Position numbers and translations under genes: made by a program. A DNA stretch of 64,000 nucleotides from Tannerella sp. (GTDB lineage: Bacteria; Bacteroidota; Bacteroidia; Bacteroidales; Tannerellaceae), in contig JAITMM010000237.1 in NCBI GenBank assembly GCA_031277335.1, positions 1 through 64,000 on the forward strand. The letters run 5' to 3'. Positions 19,342 through 28,789 of this stretch are shown one piece after another. The stretch's first letter is position 1, and each line of letters starts with the position of its first letter. The notes beneath the pieces were generated by a model that saw only the letters and a program-made list of their open reading frames with translations, had not been told where the DNA came from and ran no database searches.

Positions 19342-20659
19342 AGTCTTTCAATTTATTTATATTATTTTCCTGTTATATTTCAATGCAAACCGCAAACAGT
19401 TTACATTTTTCCGCTTTTTATTGATCTTTTTACCATTTCAACGTCTCGAAAACAAACAATAACATCAAAAATAGCCCCTACACATATCTGTAACGCCTTT
19501 TTTATCCCCCTTACCGCTTATATAGCGGCAAATTTATTATTTAACTAACTGATATTTAGCATTTTATGTGTTGATTTTGATAATGTTTATTTTGTATATT
19601 TATGATGGTGAGGAGATTATCGCATTAACAGCCGTGTTAATAAACGTTATCTACCTGTAAAACAACGTATTGTGGTTGTGTTGTAGTCGTCTTTGTTTAA
19701 TCTGTTGATTTACAGTGTTTTGATAGTGCTTGTAGTCGTTCTGTAGTCGCTGTAGAATTACAGTGGCTGTAATGCAGATTAAACCTTTTGGCGTTTGGCA
19801 AGTCTTGTGCGCACACGTGTGTATGGGTGAGCGTCGTGTGCGCGAGGCTTGCCGTTTCTTCCAAGCCGCAGATTATTTTCGGGTGTTGCTTTCCTGCGGC
19901 TTGTTCCCTTGGATAAACGCGAGAGTGATTTCACGACCGGGATGGGAGTCTCTCGCGTACATCTCTGCCCACGCGCGGGTGGGTGGGCGCCCGTTCTTCT
20001 TTTCTTTTTTAAATAGGATAGAGAGTATGAGAGAAAGGGAAACTGTTTTTTCTTTTCTTCTTTGGCGATTGAAATTTTGTGGTTGAAAGTTCAAAGTTCA
20101 AGATTCCGTGTTTAACCTGAAACCCTGAACTCCGAACTTTTGCCTGTTGCCCTTGCCTTAGAAGACGAACCTGAATCCTTCCTCTTCCATCCGGTAGCCG
20201 TCTTCAATCTAGCGGAGCCTTTCCTCGCGCTTTCCTTCCCTGAATATGCGAATGGCTTTTTCTATGGCGTTCTCCGCTCTTTCGTTTGCTGCTGCCTGCG
20301 GCTTTCTGAACCGCTTTCTGCCGAATACCTTGCCTGTGGCGTTGTAGCCAAGTACTTTTGTTGCTTTTTCTGCTTGCATGACTGTATTATTTTGTAAACC
20401 TAATATTTCAATTGTAAAAAAGGCGCAGGGAATATGACCCGTCATTACCCTGTTTTTGGGCATAAAAAATGCGTATAACAGTTTTATTTTCAAAAATGGA
20501 TATGTTGTTCCACTTTTAATAATATGCGCTTAAATCGCTTTTAAATGCCAAATAACGGGATCATCGTTCCTGCGCCCCTTGCAGACTGTTCTCCGGACTT
20601 ATTCATCTGCGTCCTCCCTGTTTCCCGCCAGGAGGGTCGTGTTTTCATTGTTGAACTGT

Positions 20660-20790
20660 GTGTAATTGTTTAGTTGTTAAGGCGTTTAATCGTTTAGTTG
20701 TTCGATGTCAGCCTTTGCCTCTTGCCTATCGCCTGACGCCTCATTCGTAATTGAAGATTCGTAATTCGTAATTGCTCTTGCCTTGTATTC
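20660..20790 (-). repeat. Modular intergenic repeat block in leftward arm, partly coding
   Basis: GTTTAGTTGTTAAGGCGTTTAATCGTTTAGTTG, CCTTTGCCTCTTGCCTATCGCC, CGTAATTGAAGATTCGTAATTCGTAATTG. Confidence 0.8.
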
Positions 20791-21084
20791 CTGTATCTCG
20801 TCCCACAGTTCCTCGCAGCGGAGGTCGGTGCCGTCTTCCCACAGCACGCTGTCTATATAGTGCGATATTCTGAGGTATTCGTCCTTGTCGATCAGGTCGC
20901 TGTAATACAGCGTGTCTATCTGTTCCTGTATATTTCCGACTGCCTCGATCGACTGTGAGTAGTCAAGCCGCTCCGTCTTGCAGTTGTTGTACTCGTGATT
21001 CCGGAACATTATCGCTGTACTCAATATTGCTATTACTCCAACGAGCAGGAGCACGAGCATATTCATTGCTGTTTCTCTTTTCAT
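20686..21084 (-). CDS. Small membrane protein with C-terminus encoded by intergenic repeat modules
   Basis: MNMLVLLLVGVIAILSTAIMF TM; C-terminal ITNYESSITNEASGDRQEAKADIEQLND* is the AATTACGAATT / AGGCAAGAGGCAAAGGC / AACAACTAAACGATTAA repeat in frame. Confidence 0.55.
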   Translation of the reverse strand: MKRETAMNMLVLLLVGVIAILSTAIMFRNHEYNNCKTERLDYSQSIEAVGNIQEQIDTLYYSDLIDKDEYLRISHYIDSVLWEDGTDLRCEELWDEIQEYKARAITNYESSITNEASGDRQEAKADIEQLND

Positions 21085-21229
21085 GTCTGTATGTTTTATT
21101 GATTTGTATTCTGAAAAAAAGGACGCCGACTTTCGACGGCGCCCGTAACTCTGGCTTCATCCCGCATCCTGCGGTCTTTTAGCCTTGAATAAAATATTGC
21201 TTTTTGGAGAGAAGCATAACTCCCGACGG

Positions 21230-21508
21230 TTACACGAAGCCGTCGATCTGATTGTTGCCGCGCAAGCCAAAGACAATCTTTACTTCGCCAGTTTCGTCGT
21301 CAGCCGTCTCATACATCGAGACCCGTCCGTCAGCCTTTGCCGCTTTAAATAATCCGGGAGCGTCTCCACCAAGCGCCGCAGTCATCTTGGGCGAACAGAA
21401 TCCGCTCTTGCCGCCGAAGCGATACAGGTGAATGGTTGCTCCGTTGAACGGAACAACAGTGTACTCTACTTTATCGGTCGTGCCGATTTGAACTTCCTTG
21501 TTAATCAT
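21230..21508 (-). CDS. Hypothetical 92-aa protein
   Basis: MINKEVQIGTTDKVEYTVVPFNGATIHLYRFGGKSG...; clear ORF in leftward arm. Confidence 0.6.
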   Translation of the reverse strand: MINKEVQIGTTDKVEYTVVPFNGATIHLYRFGGKSGFCSPKMTAALGGDAPGLFKAAKADGRVSMYETADDETGEVKIVFGLRGNNQIDGFV

Positions 21509-21857
21509 AATTTGAATTGTTATAGGGTTTATATGTCGAACGGAATGGGGAGTTCAACTTTGGATTTAAAGGGGGGGTGAAGGAAATGCCATCCGATAGC
21601 CCCGGGCGCATCGTGGTTAATCCTCTCTCACATGCCTAACTTGAATTTTTTAATCCTCTCTCGCGTGCGTATCCTAAAAAAAGTCGCAGTCCTGAAATCG
21701 GTGTATGGGGGGGTATGTTAAAGTGAAGTTGTGATGGGCGGGTGGCTTTTTAGAGTGCAGTTGTAAGTGTGTGGAGTGTAGTAGGAATTGGGGACATGTT
21801 GGGGGGGGAGATTATATAATAAAATATGTACAGGTACCAAATAATAATAATGGACTT

Positions 21858-23057
21858 TTACGCTACAATTCGTAAATTCATATTTTGACGCTTCTTCGCC
21901 CCGACCAATGCCGGAAACTCCACGTCCCCTTTCCCGCCTATTGCAGGTGTTTTTAAATTCAGTTTTTGCAAACCGAATCTCTTTATATTGTTCGCAGCAA
22001 GAATATCCCTGTCGTGGACTGTTCCACATGCCGGACACTGCCACTGCCTGTCCGACAGTTTCAGTCCGTCATGCTTGAAGCCACAGGTACACAACTTGCT
22101 GCTCGGTTCAAACCTGCCAATTCTTATCAGGTTTTTACCGTGCCATTCACACTTGTAATTCAAAATACGGAAGAACTCGCTCCACGAGACAGATTGAATG
22201 CTTTTAGCCAGATTGTGATTCTGTAACATACCTTCCACATTCAAGTCTTCAATGACAACAGTTTGGTTCTCGCTGACTATCATTTTAACTGCCTTGTGAA
22301 GAAAGTCTTTCCGTTTATTTGCTATCTTTTCATATCTTTTCGCAAGCATGAAGACTGCCATCATTCTCCGGTTGCTGCCCTTCTGCTTACGCGAAACTCT
22401 CCGATGCAATACCTTTATTCTCTTTTCATCGTTTTCGTAATATTTTGGGTTTGATATTTTTGTTCCGCTGGATAACGTTGCAAAGTCCTTTATGCCAACA
22501 TCTATCCCAACGGTACTGTTTTCTTCAATCTTTGCCTTTTCCGGCAACGGTTTTCCATCATCGACCAACACAGATGCGTAATATTTATTTGTTGGCGTTT
22601 GAGAAATTACAATACTCTTTAAAATTCCCTCAAACTTTCTGTCCAGAGCAAATTTTATCTTTCCGATTTTTAGGACTTTGATCCGTTTTTTATCGAAATC
22701 TATTCCTGTACCATTTATATTTTTGAAACTTTTTCCTGAATAATGTTTACTTTTGAATTTTGGAAAGCCATATCCATGTTTAAAAAAATGATTATAGGCA
22801 GAATCCATGTTACGGATTGCCTGTTGAAGTATTTCGCTGGACACTTCATTTAACCATTCGTATTCCGGTTCCTTTTTAAGATACGTTAGTTCTCTGCTTA
22901 ATTCCGTTACACTTAGAGTTCTTTTTTCAGTTTCATATACATTTTTACGTCGTGCTAAAGCCCAGTTATAGATATAGCGGCAGCAGCCGATACTTTTGTT
23001 TATCAGTACCTGCTGTTCCCTGTCGGGATAAATTCTATATTTATAATCTTTCAACAT
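21858..23057 (-). CDS. tnpB: TnpB-type RNA-guided nuclease (IS200/IS605 OrfB family), no TnpA seen
   Basis: RuvC-like VGIDVGIKDFATLSSG, VVIEDLNVEGM, DRDILAANNI; zinc finger CTCGFKHDGLKLSDRQWQCPACG; N-terminal KYRIYPDREQQVLINKSIGCCRYIYNWAL. Confidence 0.92.
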   Translation of the reverse strand: MLKDYKYRIYPDREQQVLINKSIGCCRYIYNWALARRKNVYETEKRTLSVTELSRELTYLKKEPEYEWLNEVSSEILQQAIRNMDSAYNHFFKHGYGFPKFKSKHYSGKSFKNINGTGIDFDKKRIKVLKIGKIKFALDRKFEGILKSIVISQTPTNKYYASVLVDDGKPLPEKAKIEENSTVGIDVGIKDFATLSSGTKISNPKYYENDEKRIKVLHRRVSRKQKGSNRRMMAVFMLAKRYEKIANKRKDFLHKAVKMIVSENQTVVIEDLNVEGMLQNHNLAKSIQSVSWSEFFRILNYKCEWHGKNLIRIGRFEPSSKLCTCGFKHDGLKLSDRQWQCPACGTVHDRDILAANNIKRFGLQKLNLKTPAIGGKGDVEFPALVGAKKRQNMNLRIVA

Positions 23058-23114
23058 ATCTTTTTTAATTCGTAATTCGTAATTTTTAATTCGCCTTCGC
23101 CTCTTGCCTTTCGC

Positions 23115-23414
23115 CTAATTTCCTCTTACTTTGTTGAGGTAGTCTTCGGTGTTTGTATGTTCGAGCCATGACATTGCTCTTTTGCGGAGACCGTCGATGT
23201 AGTTCTGGTCGTATATCTGTTTTGGCTTTTCCATTTCTTCTTCTACGGATATTATGTCTTTTAAGATTATAGGACTTTCGTAAATATTTTTGTTTGCCTG
23301 TATCCAGTCTTCCGTGAATTTCATGTAGAAATCGACATCGTAATCGGGTGTGTCTTCTACGCCTAATGGCAGGGAGATTGTTATATCTGTTTTGTTTTCT
23401 GTTAAATCTTCCAT
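23115..23414 (-). CDS. Hypothetical protein
   Basis: 99-aa ORF in leftward arm. Confidence 0.5.
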   Translation of the reverse strand: MEDLTENKTDITISLPLGVEDTPDYDVDFYMKFTEDWIQANKNIYESPIILKDIISVEEEMEKPKQIYDQNYIDGLRKRAMSWLEHTNTEDYLNKVRGN

Positions 23415-23451
23415 AAAAATCAGTATAAAATATTGATAATAAATAATTTAG

Positions 23452-23900
23452 TGGAGTTGCGGGGAGTCGAACCCCGATCCATACGATTGACGAATCCGTT
23501 TTCTACATGCTTATAAACAGGCATTTGTAAAAAATTTTGAAGCAATTCACAACTACATGTTTATCTTCCAATTTGTTTTGGTACCGTGTTAATCGGGAAG
23601 CGCGATAATGGCACGGTCTTGTTTCCTGATGTGTTCGCAGAAAGTTCGGAACTGACTTGCTGTTATCTTCGATATTGTTGCACCATCTTAATCGTTAAGC
23701 CTCGAAGAGAGGGCTTCGGATGATGTCCCGTCCTCATGCCTTGCATGGGATTAAGCCTTGCCTACTGCCATTCGGTTTAAGCTGCGAGAGCGTAATTTTC
23801 TTCGCCGTTTGTTTTTTGATAGCGTTTATTTAAGTGTCTGCTATTGGGACACTACATGCTTACGGATCGGTCTTGACCGCTGTCAAATCCATTCAACCCC
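23452..23900 (-). ncRNA. ssrA: tmRNA; tag reads ...(N)GEENYALAA*
   Basis: Acceptor GGGGUUG/CAACUCC with G3:U70 and A73; T-arm CGGGGTTCGACTCCCCG; tag ORF AAC GGC GAA GAA AAT TAC GCT CTC GCA GCT TAA on the minus strand at about 23809-23777. Confidence 0.9.
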
Positions 23901-24441
23901 GTGTTTTAGTGATTAGTTGTTAGTTGTCCAATGTACCATTGTTCATTAAACTCTGCACTCTGATAACTGCACTCTAAATCGAGTGCAAAGGTAGGGGTAA
24001 ATTTTTCAATAAAAAAAGGGTCGTTGCAAAAAAAAAAAACTTTTTCGGAAAAATGTATACAACGATGAAAAAAAGGTCTTATATTTGCCGCGAAATTTCG
24101 ATGGTAATTGTGAATTAGTGTATTCAGACCTGCCGTGTGGGGGCAGGCAAAGCGGATGGATTGAGAGCGAGAGAAGGGAAGACAGCCTTCCCACTGCATA
24201 CGGGGCTGTTTTCTTTTTGATTGCAACGGGCGATGGAAAGCCTGCCACGATAGCGGACTTTTGAAACGCGGGGACTTTTTTGATTGGTGTTTTGATTATT
24301 TCATTTACTCGACATATTTACTCATTTATCTTTGCCGGTAATACGTAAAATATTGAAAACACTAATTTAGTGGAAACGGATTTTTAGTGTATAGAGTTTG
24401 GAGTGTAGAGTGTAGTTTTTTTATTGAAAATTGATTTTATT

Positions 24442-24675
24442 ATGAGAAATATTTTGAAAACTTTTCTGGCTATCATTGTTGTTGTGGCTGCCATGGCGGG
24501 TGTGGATTTTGCCTTTAACCTGCTGAACAGTTCTACCGGATACTGGTGGACGGGATTCCTTGTCTTTGCGGCTGTTGCCTTTGGCTGCTACTATTCCATC
24601 AAGTGGCTTGCATTTAAAAAATCATATAAAAATATTGAAAATGAAGAAGTTAATGACAATTTTAATGGGGCTTAG
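24442..24675 (+). CDS. Small two-TM membrane protein
   Basis: MRNILKTFLAIIVVVAAMAGVDFAFNLL...WWTGFLVFAAVAFGCYYSIKWLAF. Confidence 0.6.
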   Translation: MRNILKTFLAIIVVVAAMAGVDFAFNLLNSSTGYWWTGFLVFAAVAFGCYYSIKWLAFKKSYKNIENEEVNDNFNGA

Positions 24676-25417
24676 CCTTATTGTGTTATCGTCCTGCACA
24701 CGGGTAGATGCGGGGTACGAGGGTATCAAAGTGAATCTGGCGGGTTCGCAGCGGGGCGTTGATTCGACCAATCTTGTTACTGGATGGGTTTGGTACAATC
24801 CGTTTACTACCAAAGTTTACAAGTATGCGGCTTTTGCACTTACCATAGATTACGAGCCGTTTACGGTGAATGCGAAAGGCGGCGCGGAGTTTACGGTTGA
24901 TCCTACGGTTACGATGTCTGTTGCTCCCGGATATACACCTTTCATCTTTGGCAAGTACCGGGCGACGCTTGAAGAGATAATGCACGGGCCACTGTATAAC
25001 CAGACAAAGGATGCTTTCAGGATTCAACTGAACAAGTTTACAGTGGATGAGTTGATTAACAATCGCGATTCCTTAGACCGGCAAATCGAACAGACGTTAA
25101 GGGAGATTTTACAGCGGGAGGGTTTTGTCCTCGATCAATTAACGTCGGGACTTAAATATCCGGAAGAATTGGTTGCTTCCATCAACAAGAAGAATATCGC
25201 CATCCAAGATGCCATGACTGCCCAAAACAAGATTGTTGAGGCGGAGGCTATTGCACAGGCAATGGTAAAAAAGGCGGAAGGCGAAGCGGAAGCGAATAGG
25301 AAGAGACAGACGGCTTTAACGCCACAGATTCTGGAGCAGATGTGGATAGAAAAGTGGGACGGCAAACTGCCTGTATATGGAGAGGTGCCGGTGCTTTTTC
25401 GGGACATCACGAAATAA
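24641..25417 (+). CDS. SPFH/prohibitin-like lipoprotein
   Basis: Lipobox LIVLSSCTRVDAGYEGIKVNL; EAEAIAQAMVKKAEGEAEANRKR helix typical of SPFH proteins. Confidence 0.78.
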   Translation: MKKLMTILMGLSLIVLSSCTRVDAGYEGIKVNLAGSQRGVDSTNLVTGWVWYNPFTTKVYKYAAFALTIDYEPFTVNAKGGAEFTVDPTVTMSVAPGYTPFIFGKYRATLEEIMHGPLYNQTKDAFRIQLNKFTVDELINNRDSLDRQIEQTLREILQREGFVLDQLTSGLKYPEELVASINKKNIAIQDAMTAQNKIVEAEAIAQAMVKKAEGEAEANRKRQTALTPQILEQMWIEKWDGKLPVYGEVPVLFRDITK

Positions 25418-25513
25418 TGGAGAATTGACAATGGATAATGTACAGATGAACGGCCGTTCATCTCTGCAACGAATAAACGATTAAACGACTTAATATTTTA
25501 ACAGTTATAGATT

Positions 25514-25993
25514 ATGGATAACAAAAATTTGTACGACAAGTCCCTGGGACTTATTAACCGGTTGGAGGGTTACAAGACCGTTTTGAAAAACCTTCATTGA
25601 AGCGCGGAGAACCTGCCTCTGCATCAGGAGATAGATTCCGTTCTGTCGGGTGTTTCCGATTTTGAGGACGTCTTTGCGGAGTGTATGCAGGGTTATATGG
25701 GGCAGCAGTATCGTCCGGGTGATGTGCAGGGTGATATGAATGCCATGCCGACGGGATCTGCCGGAGGGCTGGTCGAGGCTTTGGAACAGGATGTTTTTGA
25801 TTTCCTGAATATCATACAGAGCGACGGTACGCTGGCGGGTATCGTGAATGTCATTAATGATTTCCAACAATCCATTTTGAAATGGAAGTATCTGTTGAGA
25901 CTGTGCGGGGGCTATCCGGGTGATTTGATAGTAGAAAAACCGGTTCGCAAGGGATTGAAGGGAATGGAAATGTTTGTGGTGGATCTTGGTTAA
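25514..25993 (+). CDS. Dps/ferritin-like phage protein (TGA 25598 = Trp)
   Basis: KTVLKNLH[W]SAENLPLHQEIDSVLSGVSDFEDVFAE; Dps-like L-H-W-x(n)-H; one frame across the TGA. Confidence 0.7.
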
Positions 25994-26081
25994 TTGATAA
26001 TGGACAATTGATAATGGACAATGAAGAATTGGGCTAAGGCTAAACCTTGAACTTGGAATCTTGAACTTTGAATTATTAACT

Positions 26082-26357
26082 ATGCAAATTGATGATTACA
26101 TAAGGCTGCGGGAAGAGACTTTGTTTCCGATGTTTTATCCGTATAAACTTCAACGGGTATCGGAGAAGTTGCCGTGAGTTACTGTTCTGATTGGCGTTCC
26201 TGTCGAACAGATTGACTATGACAATTTCGATATTGACAAGCCGACAAGTTATACGTTCCATCCGGTTTGCCGGGTGAAGGGAAGGAATGAGGCTGAAACA
26301 GTGAGGGCTTTGCAGATTATTGAATGGGATACGGACTTGAAAGAGAAGTTTTGTTAG
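26082..26357 (+). CDS. Hypothetical phage protein (TGA 26175 = Trp)
   Basis: MQIDDYIRLREETLFPMFYPYKLQRVSEKLP[W]VTVLIGVPVEQIDYDNFDIDKPTSYTFHPVCRVKGRNEAETVRALQIIEWDTDLKEKFC, stop TAG. Confidence 0.65.
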
Positions 26358-26480
26358 AGTGTAGAGTGCAGTTAATCAATTGATAATTGATAATTGACAA
26401 TTATGAATTGGGAAAAGGCAAACCTTAAACTTTAAACAGTTAAACAACTAAACATTTTAACATTTAAAATAGATTTTGTT

Positions 26481-26711
26481 ATGAAAAAAATTTTTAAAAC
26501 ATTGAAATTGTGGATACTGATGTTGCTTGGATACCGGTTTATCGGTAACAGGGGCACGATGGAGATTCACCGGATTGATAGCCGGCTTCCGAACTGTCGC
26601 TTGCCAATGATTGTAAACAGGGAGTATATACATGTACTGTCGCTGCGGAAGTATCTCCGCAAGGGATGGAATGGATGCCGGTTTTGCATGAAGCGGTTTG
26701 ACACGGGGTAG
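26481..26711 (+). CDS. Hypothetical small protein
   Basis: 76-aa ORF with preceding repeat-type leader. Confidence 0.45.
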   Translation: MKKIFKTLKLWILMLLGYRFIGNRGTMEIHRIDSRLPNCRLPMIVNREYIHVLSLRKYLRKGWNGCRFCMKRFDTG

Positions 26712-26803
26712 GCTTTAGTGTGTAGTGTTTAGAGTGCAGTGTGTAGTTATTCAATTGATAATTGACAATTGATAATTGACAATGAACTTTAAACTCTAAT
26801 TTT

Positions 26804-26876
26804 GCCGAAGTGGTGAAATTTGTTATCACGGATCACTTCAAATGATCTTTTGTGGGTTAGAGTCCTGCCTTCGGCG
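26804..26876 (+). tRNA. Suppressor-type tRNA with anticodon UCA (decodes UGA), probably charged with Trp
   Basis: GCCGAAG TG GTGA-AATTTGTTA-TCAC G GATCA-CTTCAAA-TGATC TTTT GTGGG-TTAGAGT-CCTGC CTTCGGC G; 7-bp acceptor, 5-bp anticodon stem, loop CU-UCA-AA, G73. Confidence 0.9.
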
Positions 26877-27180
26877 CAAACTTTTTTCCATCTGTCTGTT
26901 GGCGAATGGATGGATGATTTGAAGAATGGAATTAGTTTTTTTGTTGTAGGTTTTTTTTCATGGATAACAATTAATAATCAAGCAAGTCCCGTGAGTTTTT
27001 CTCATAGACTCAAATGTTTTTCCTCCAATGTGAATTTAAATTTTAGGACGGGACTTCACTTAAACGCATTCGTTTGCGAAAACTCCAGGCGTTTTAAGTT
27101 TTTTTTGAAATAGGGAGAAAGAAGGCAAAGGCAGAGACTAAGGCTAAGAAAAGGGAAGAGGTGAAATTTTGAACGATTTA

Positions 27181-27510
27181 ATGGTGATGTGTATGAGAAT
27201 GAATAAAAAATGTAAACAGTGTGGAGATGCTGTATGATTGAACGGGCTTTGTGTGGATTGCTACATGATGGACGCGGGTAAAAAGTATGACCTGGATAGG
27301 ATACGGGCTATGATTATGAATGGCGAGAACGTGCGTTCCATTCAGGTGAAGTGCGGGAAGCCACCACAAAAGTTTATTATGAAGTTGAGTTATAACCTGT
27401 TTCCTGAATTGCGCGTGATGTCCACGGAGGAGTTGAGGACATTCCGGGAAATGCTTTGGGAGAAGAGTCTTTCGGAGTATGTAGGGGAAGGAGAAAAGGC
27501 GAAGGCTTAG
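27181..27510 (+). CDS. Small Cys-rich (zinc-ribbon-like) protein (TGA 27235 = Trp)
   Basis: MNKKCKQCGDAV[W]LNGLCVDCYMMDAGKKYDLDRIRAMIMNG...; CxxC...CxxC spans the TGA. Confidence 0.65.
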
Positions 27511-27705
27511 GCAAATTGGAAGTTCAAGATTAAAGGTTCAAGGTTGAATTATTTTCAACTTTCAATCAGGGAAACGATGTTATTCTTTTTTTGTTAGTAT
27601 GATGATTATAGTTTTGTTTTTTTAACATTAATTTTGACTTGAAAAGGGATACGTTGTGAAACGTGCTACCTTTTTATAATTTGTTGATTTTTAAAATTTT
27701 AGGAG

Positions 27706-27945
27706 ATGAACATAAAAGCGGCGGAGTTGTGGAAGACAAACGAACCTTTTGCCCTGTACCGGCAAACGGAGGAGAAGAAGATTGGGTACAATAATGAACC
27801 GGTGTACTGATGCAGGGATTGCGGTTCGCTGCGCATCGGGAATATTGATATTGACGACGGTACTGTAATGGTTGCCTATTGTTGCGATTGCAATTCGGAC
27901 AATATCAAAAAGGGACATATCGAGGAGTGAGTGAGGGTCTTTGGT
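27706..27945 (+). CDS. Small zinc-ribbon-like protein (TGA 27808, and probably 27928, as Trp)
   Basis: MNIKAAELWKTNEPFALYRQTEEKKIGYNNEPVY[W]CRDCGSLRIGNIDIDDGTVMVAYCCDCNSDNIKKGHIEE; CxxC pair spans first TGA. Confidence 0.6.
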
Positions 27946-27998
27946 TAATGGACAATGAACTTGGAGTATTGAATTTGAAATTTTAACTTATTAATATA

Positions 27999-28376
27999 TT
28001 GGAGATTATGGAAGAAAAGGATTTAAAAGAAGAGAAGAAAGTATCCCTTCACGGCGCGAACCTTTACGGCGCGAAGGAACAGGAATTTAAGGAGACCTAT
28101 ACGCGGGAAGAGTATCAGCAATTAGCCGGTATTGCAAACAATCTATATCAGGATGTGCGCAAGTATCAGGAAGAGAACATGCGGTTGCAGAATGATACGC
28201 TGCTGATGCGGCTTAACTTTTTGTTCGACGTTATCAGGAACAGGGAACATTTCAACGATTTTGAATTTGCACATGATGAAGCAAAGGGTTTCATGGATTC
28301 TGTAACAATGGAGATTATTCGGGGTCTTTATCCGGATAGGAAGGAAGAGGCGAAGGCAGAGGAAGGAGGCAGTTAA
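27999..28376 (+). CDS. Hypothetical phage protein
   Basis: 125-aa ORF; C-terminus EEAKAEEGGS from repeat modules. Confidence 0.55.
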   Translation: MEIMEEKDLKEEKKVSLHGANLYGAKEQEFKETYTREEYQQLAGIANNLYQDVRKYQEENMRLQNDTLLMRLNFLFDVIRNREHFNDFEFAHDEAKGFMDSVTMEIIRGLYPDRKEEAKAEEGGS

Positions 28377-28453
28377 TCTATATGAGCGCTCTTTTTATTA
28401 CTAAAATCACATGTAACAACCTGTTGCAGTTTTATTACCGGTGATTGAGATTT

Positions 28454-28789
28454 ATGACGCCTATGCACCATTTGACCAATCGGGAGATACGGATATTGAG
28501 CGTTATTCTTAAAAAAAGGTATGAACTGTTGGAAAAGGTGAAGGACGATTCGGTAATTGACAGTCTTCTGTTTGATTCTTCCACGCGGAGGGAAATGGAA
28601 GCGGAAGTCAAACGATCGGCTAACGTGTTCAATGTTGTTTTGTCGAAACTGCGCAAGGTGGGTATCATTGATGAAAACGGTAAATTGAACAGGAAGTATA
28701 TTCCCAGGATTGATCCCAAAACCTTGTCGAATCGAACGGAGATCATTTTCAATATCATAGAGCAACAGGATGGCAGTAACAGTAGATAA
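28454..28789 (+). CDS. Conserved crAss-like late-operon protein
   Basis: MTPMHHLTNREIRILSVILKKRYELLEKVKDDSVIDSLLFDSSTRREMEAEVK...; overlaps next gene start. Confidence 0.6.
   Translation: MTPMHHLTNREIRILSVILKKRYELLEKVKDDSVIDSLLFDSSTRREMEAEVKRSANVFNVVLSKLRKVGIIDENGKLNRKYIPRIDPKTLSNRTEIIFNIIEQQDGSNSR

Noticed and set aside
19763-20086. 107-aa rightward ORF in the coding gap
   Set aside because: Opposite to surrounding genes, atypical composition, no recognisable motif.
23452-23900. ssrA as the integration site with the phage starting there
   Set aside because: The leftward arm is continuous in style and repeats with the rest, and the tRNA-Arg fragment at 7694-7742 is a better boundary; an additional element ending at ssrA cannot be fully excluded.
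26820-27113. ORF of 97 aa starting inside the UCA tRNA
   Set aside because: Overlaps a complete tRNA cloverleaf and has no leader or recognisable protein features.
27928-27945. Calling 27928 TGA firmly as Trp in the zinc-ribbon gene
   Set aside because: Readthrough adds only six codons to the TAA, so TGA could be either the stop or Trp; left undecided.
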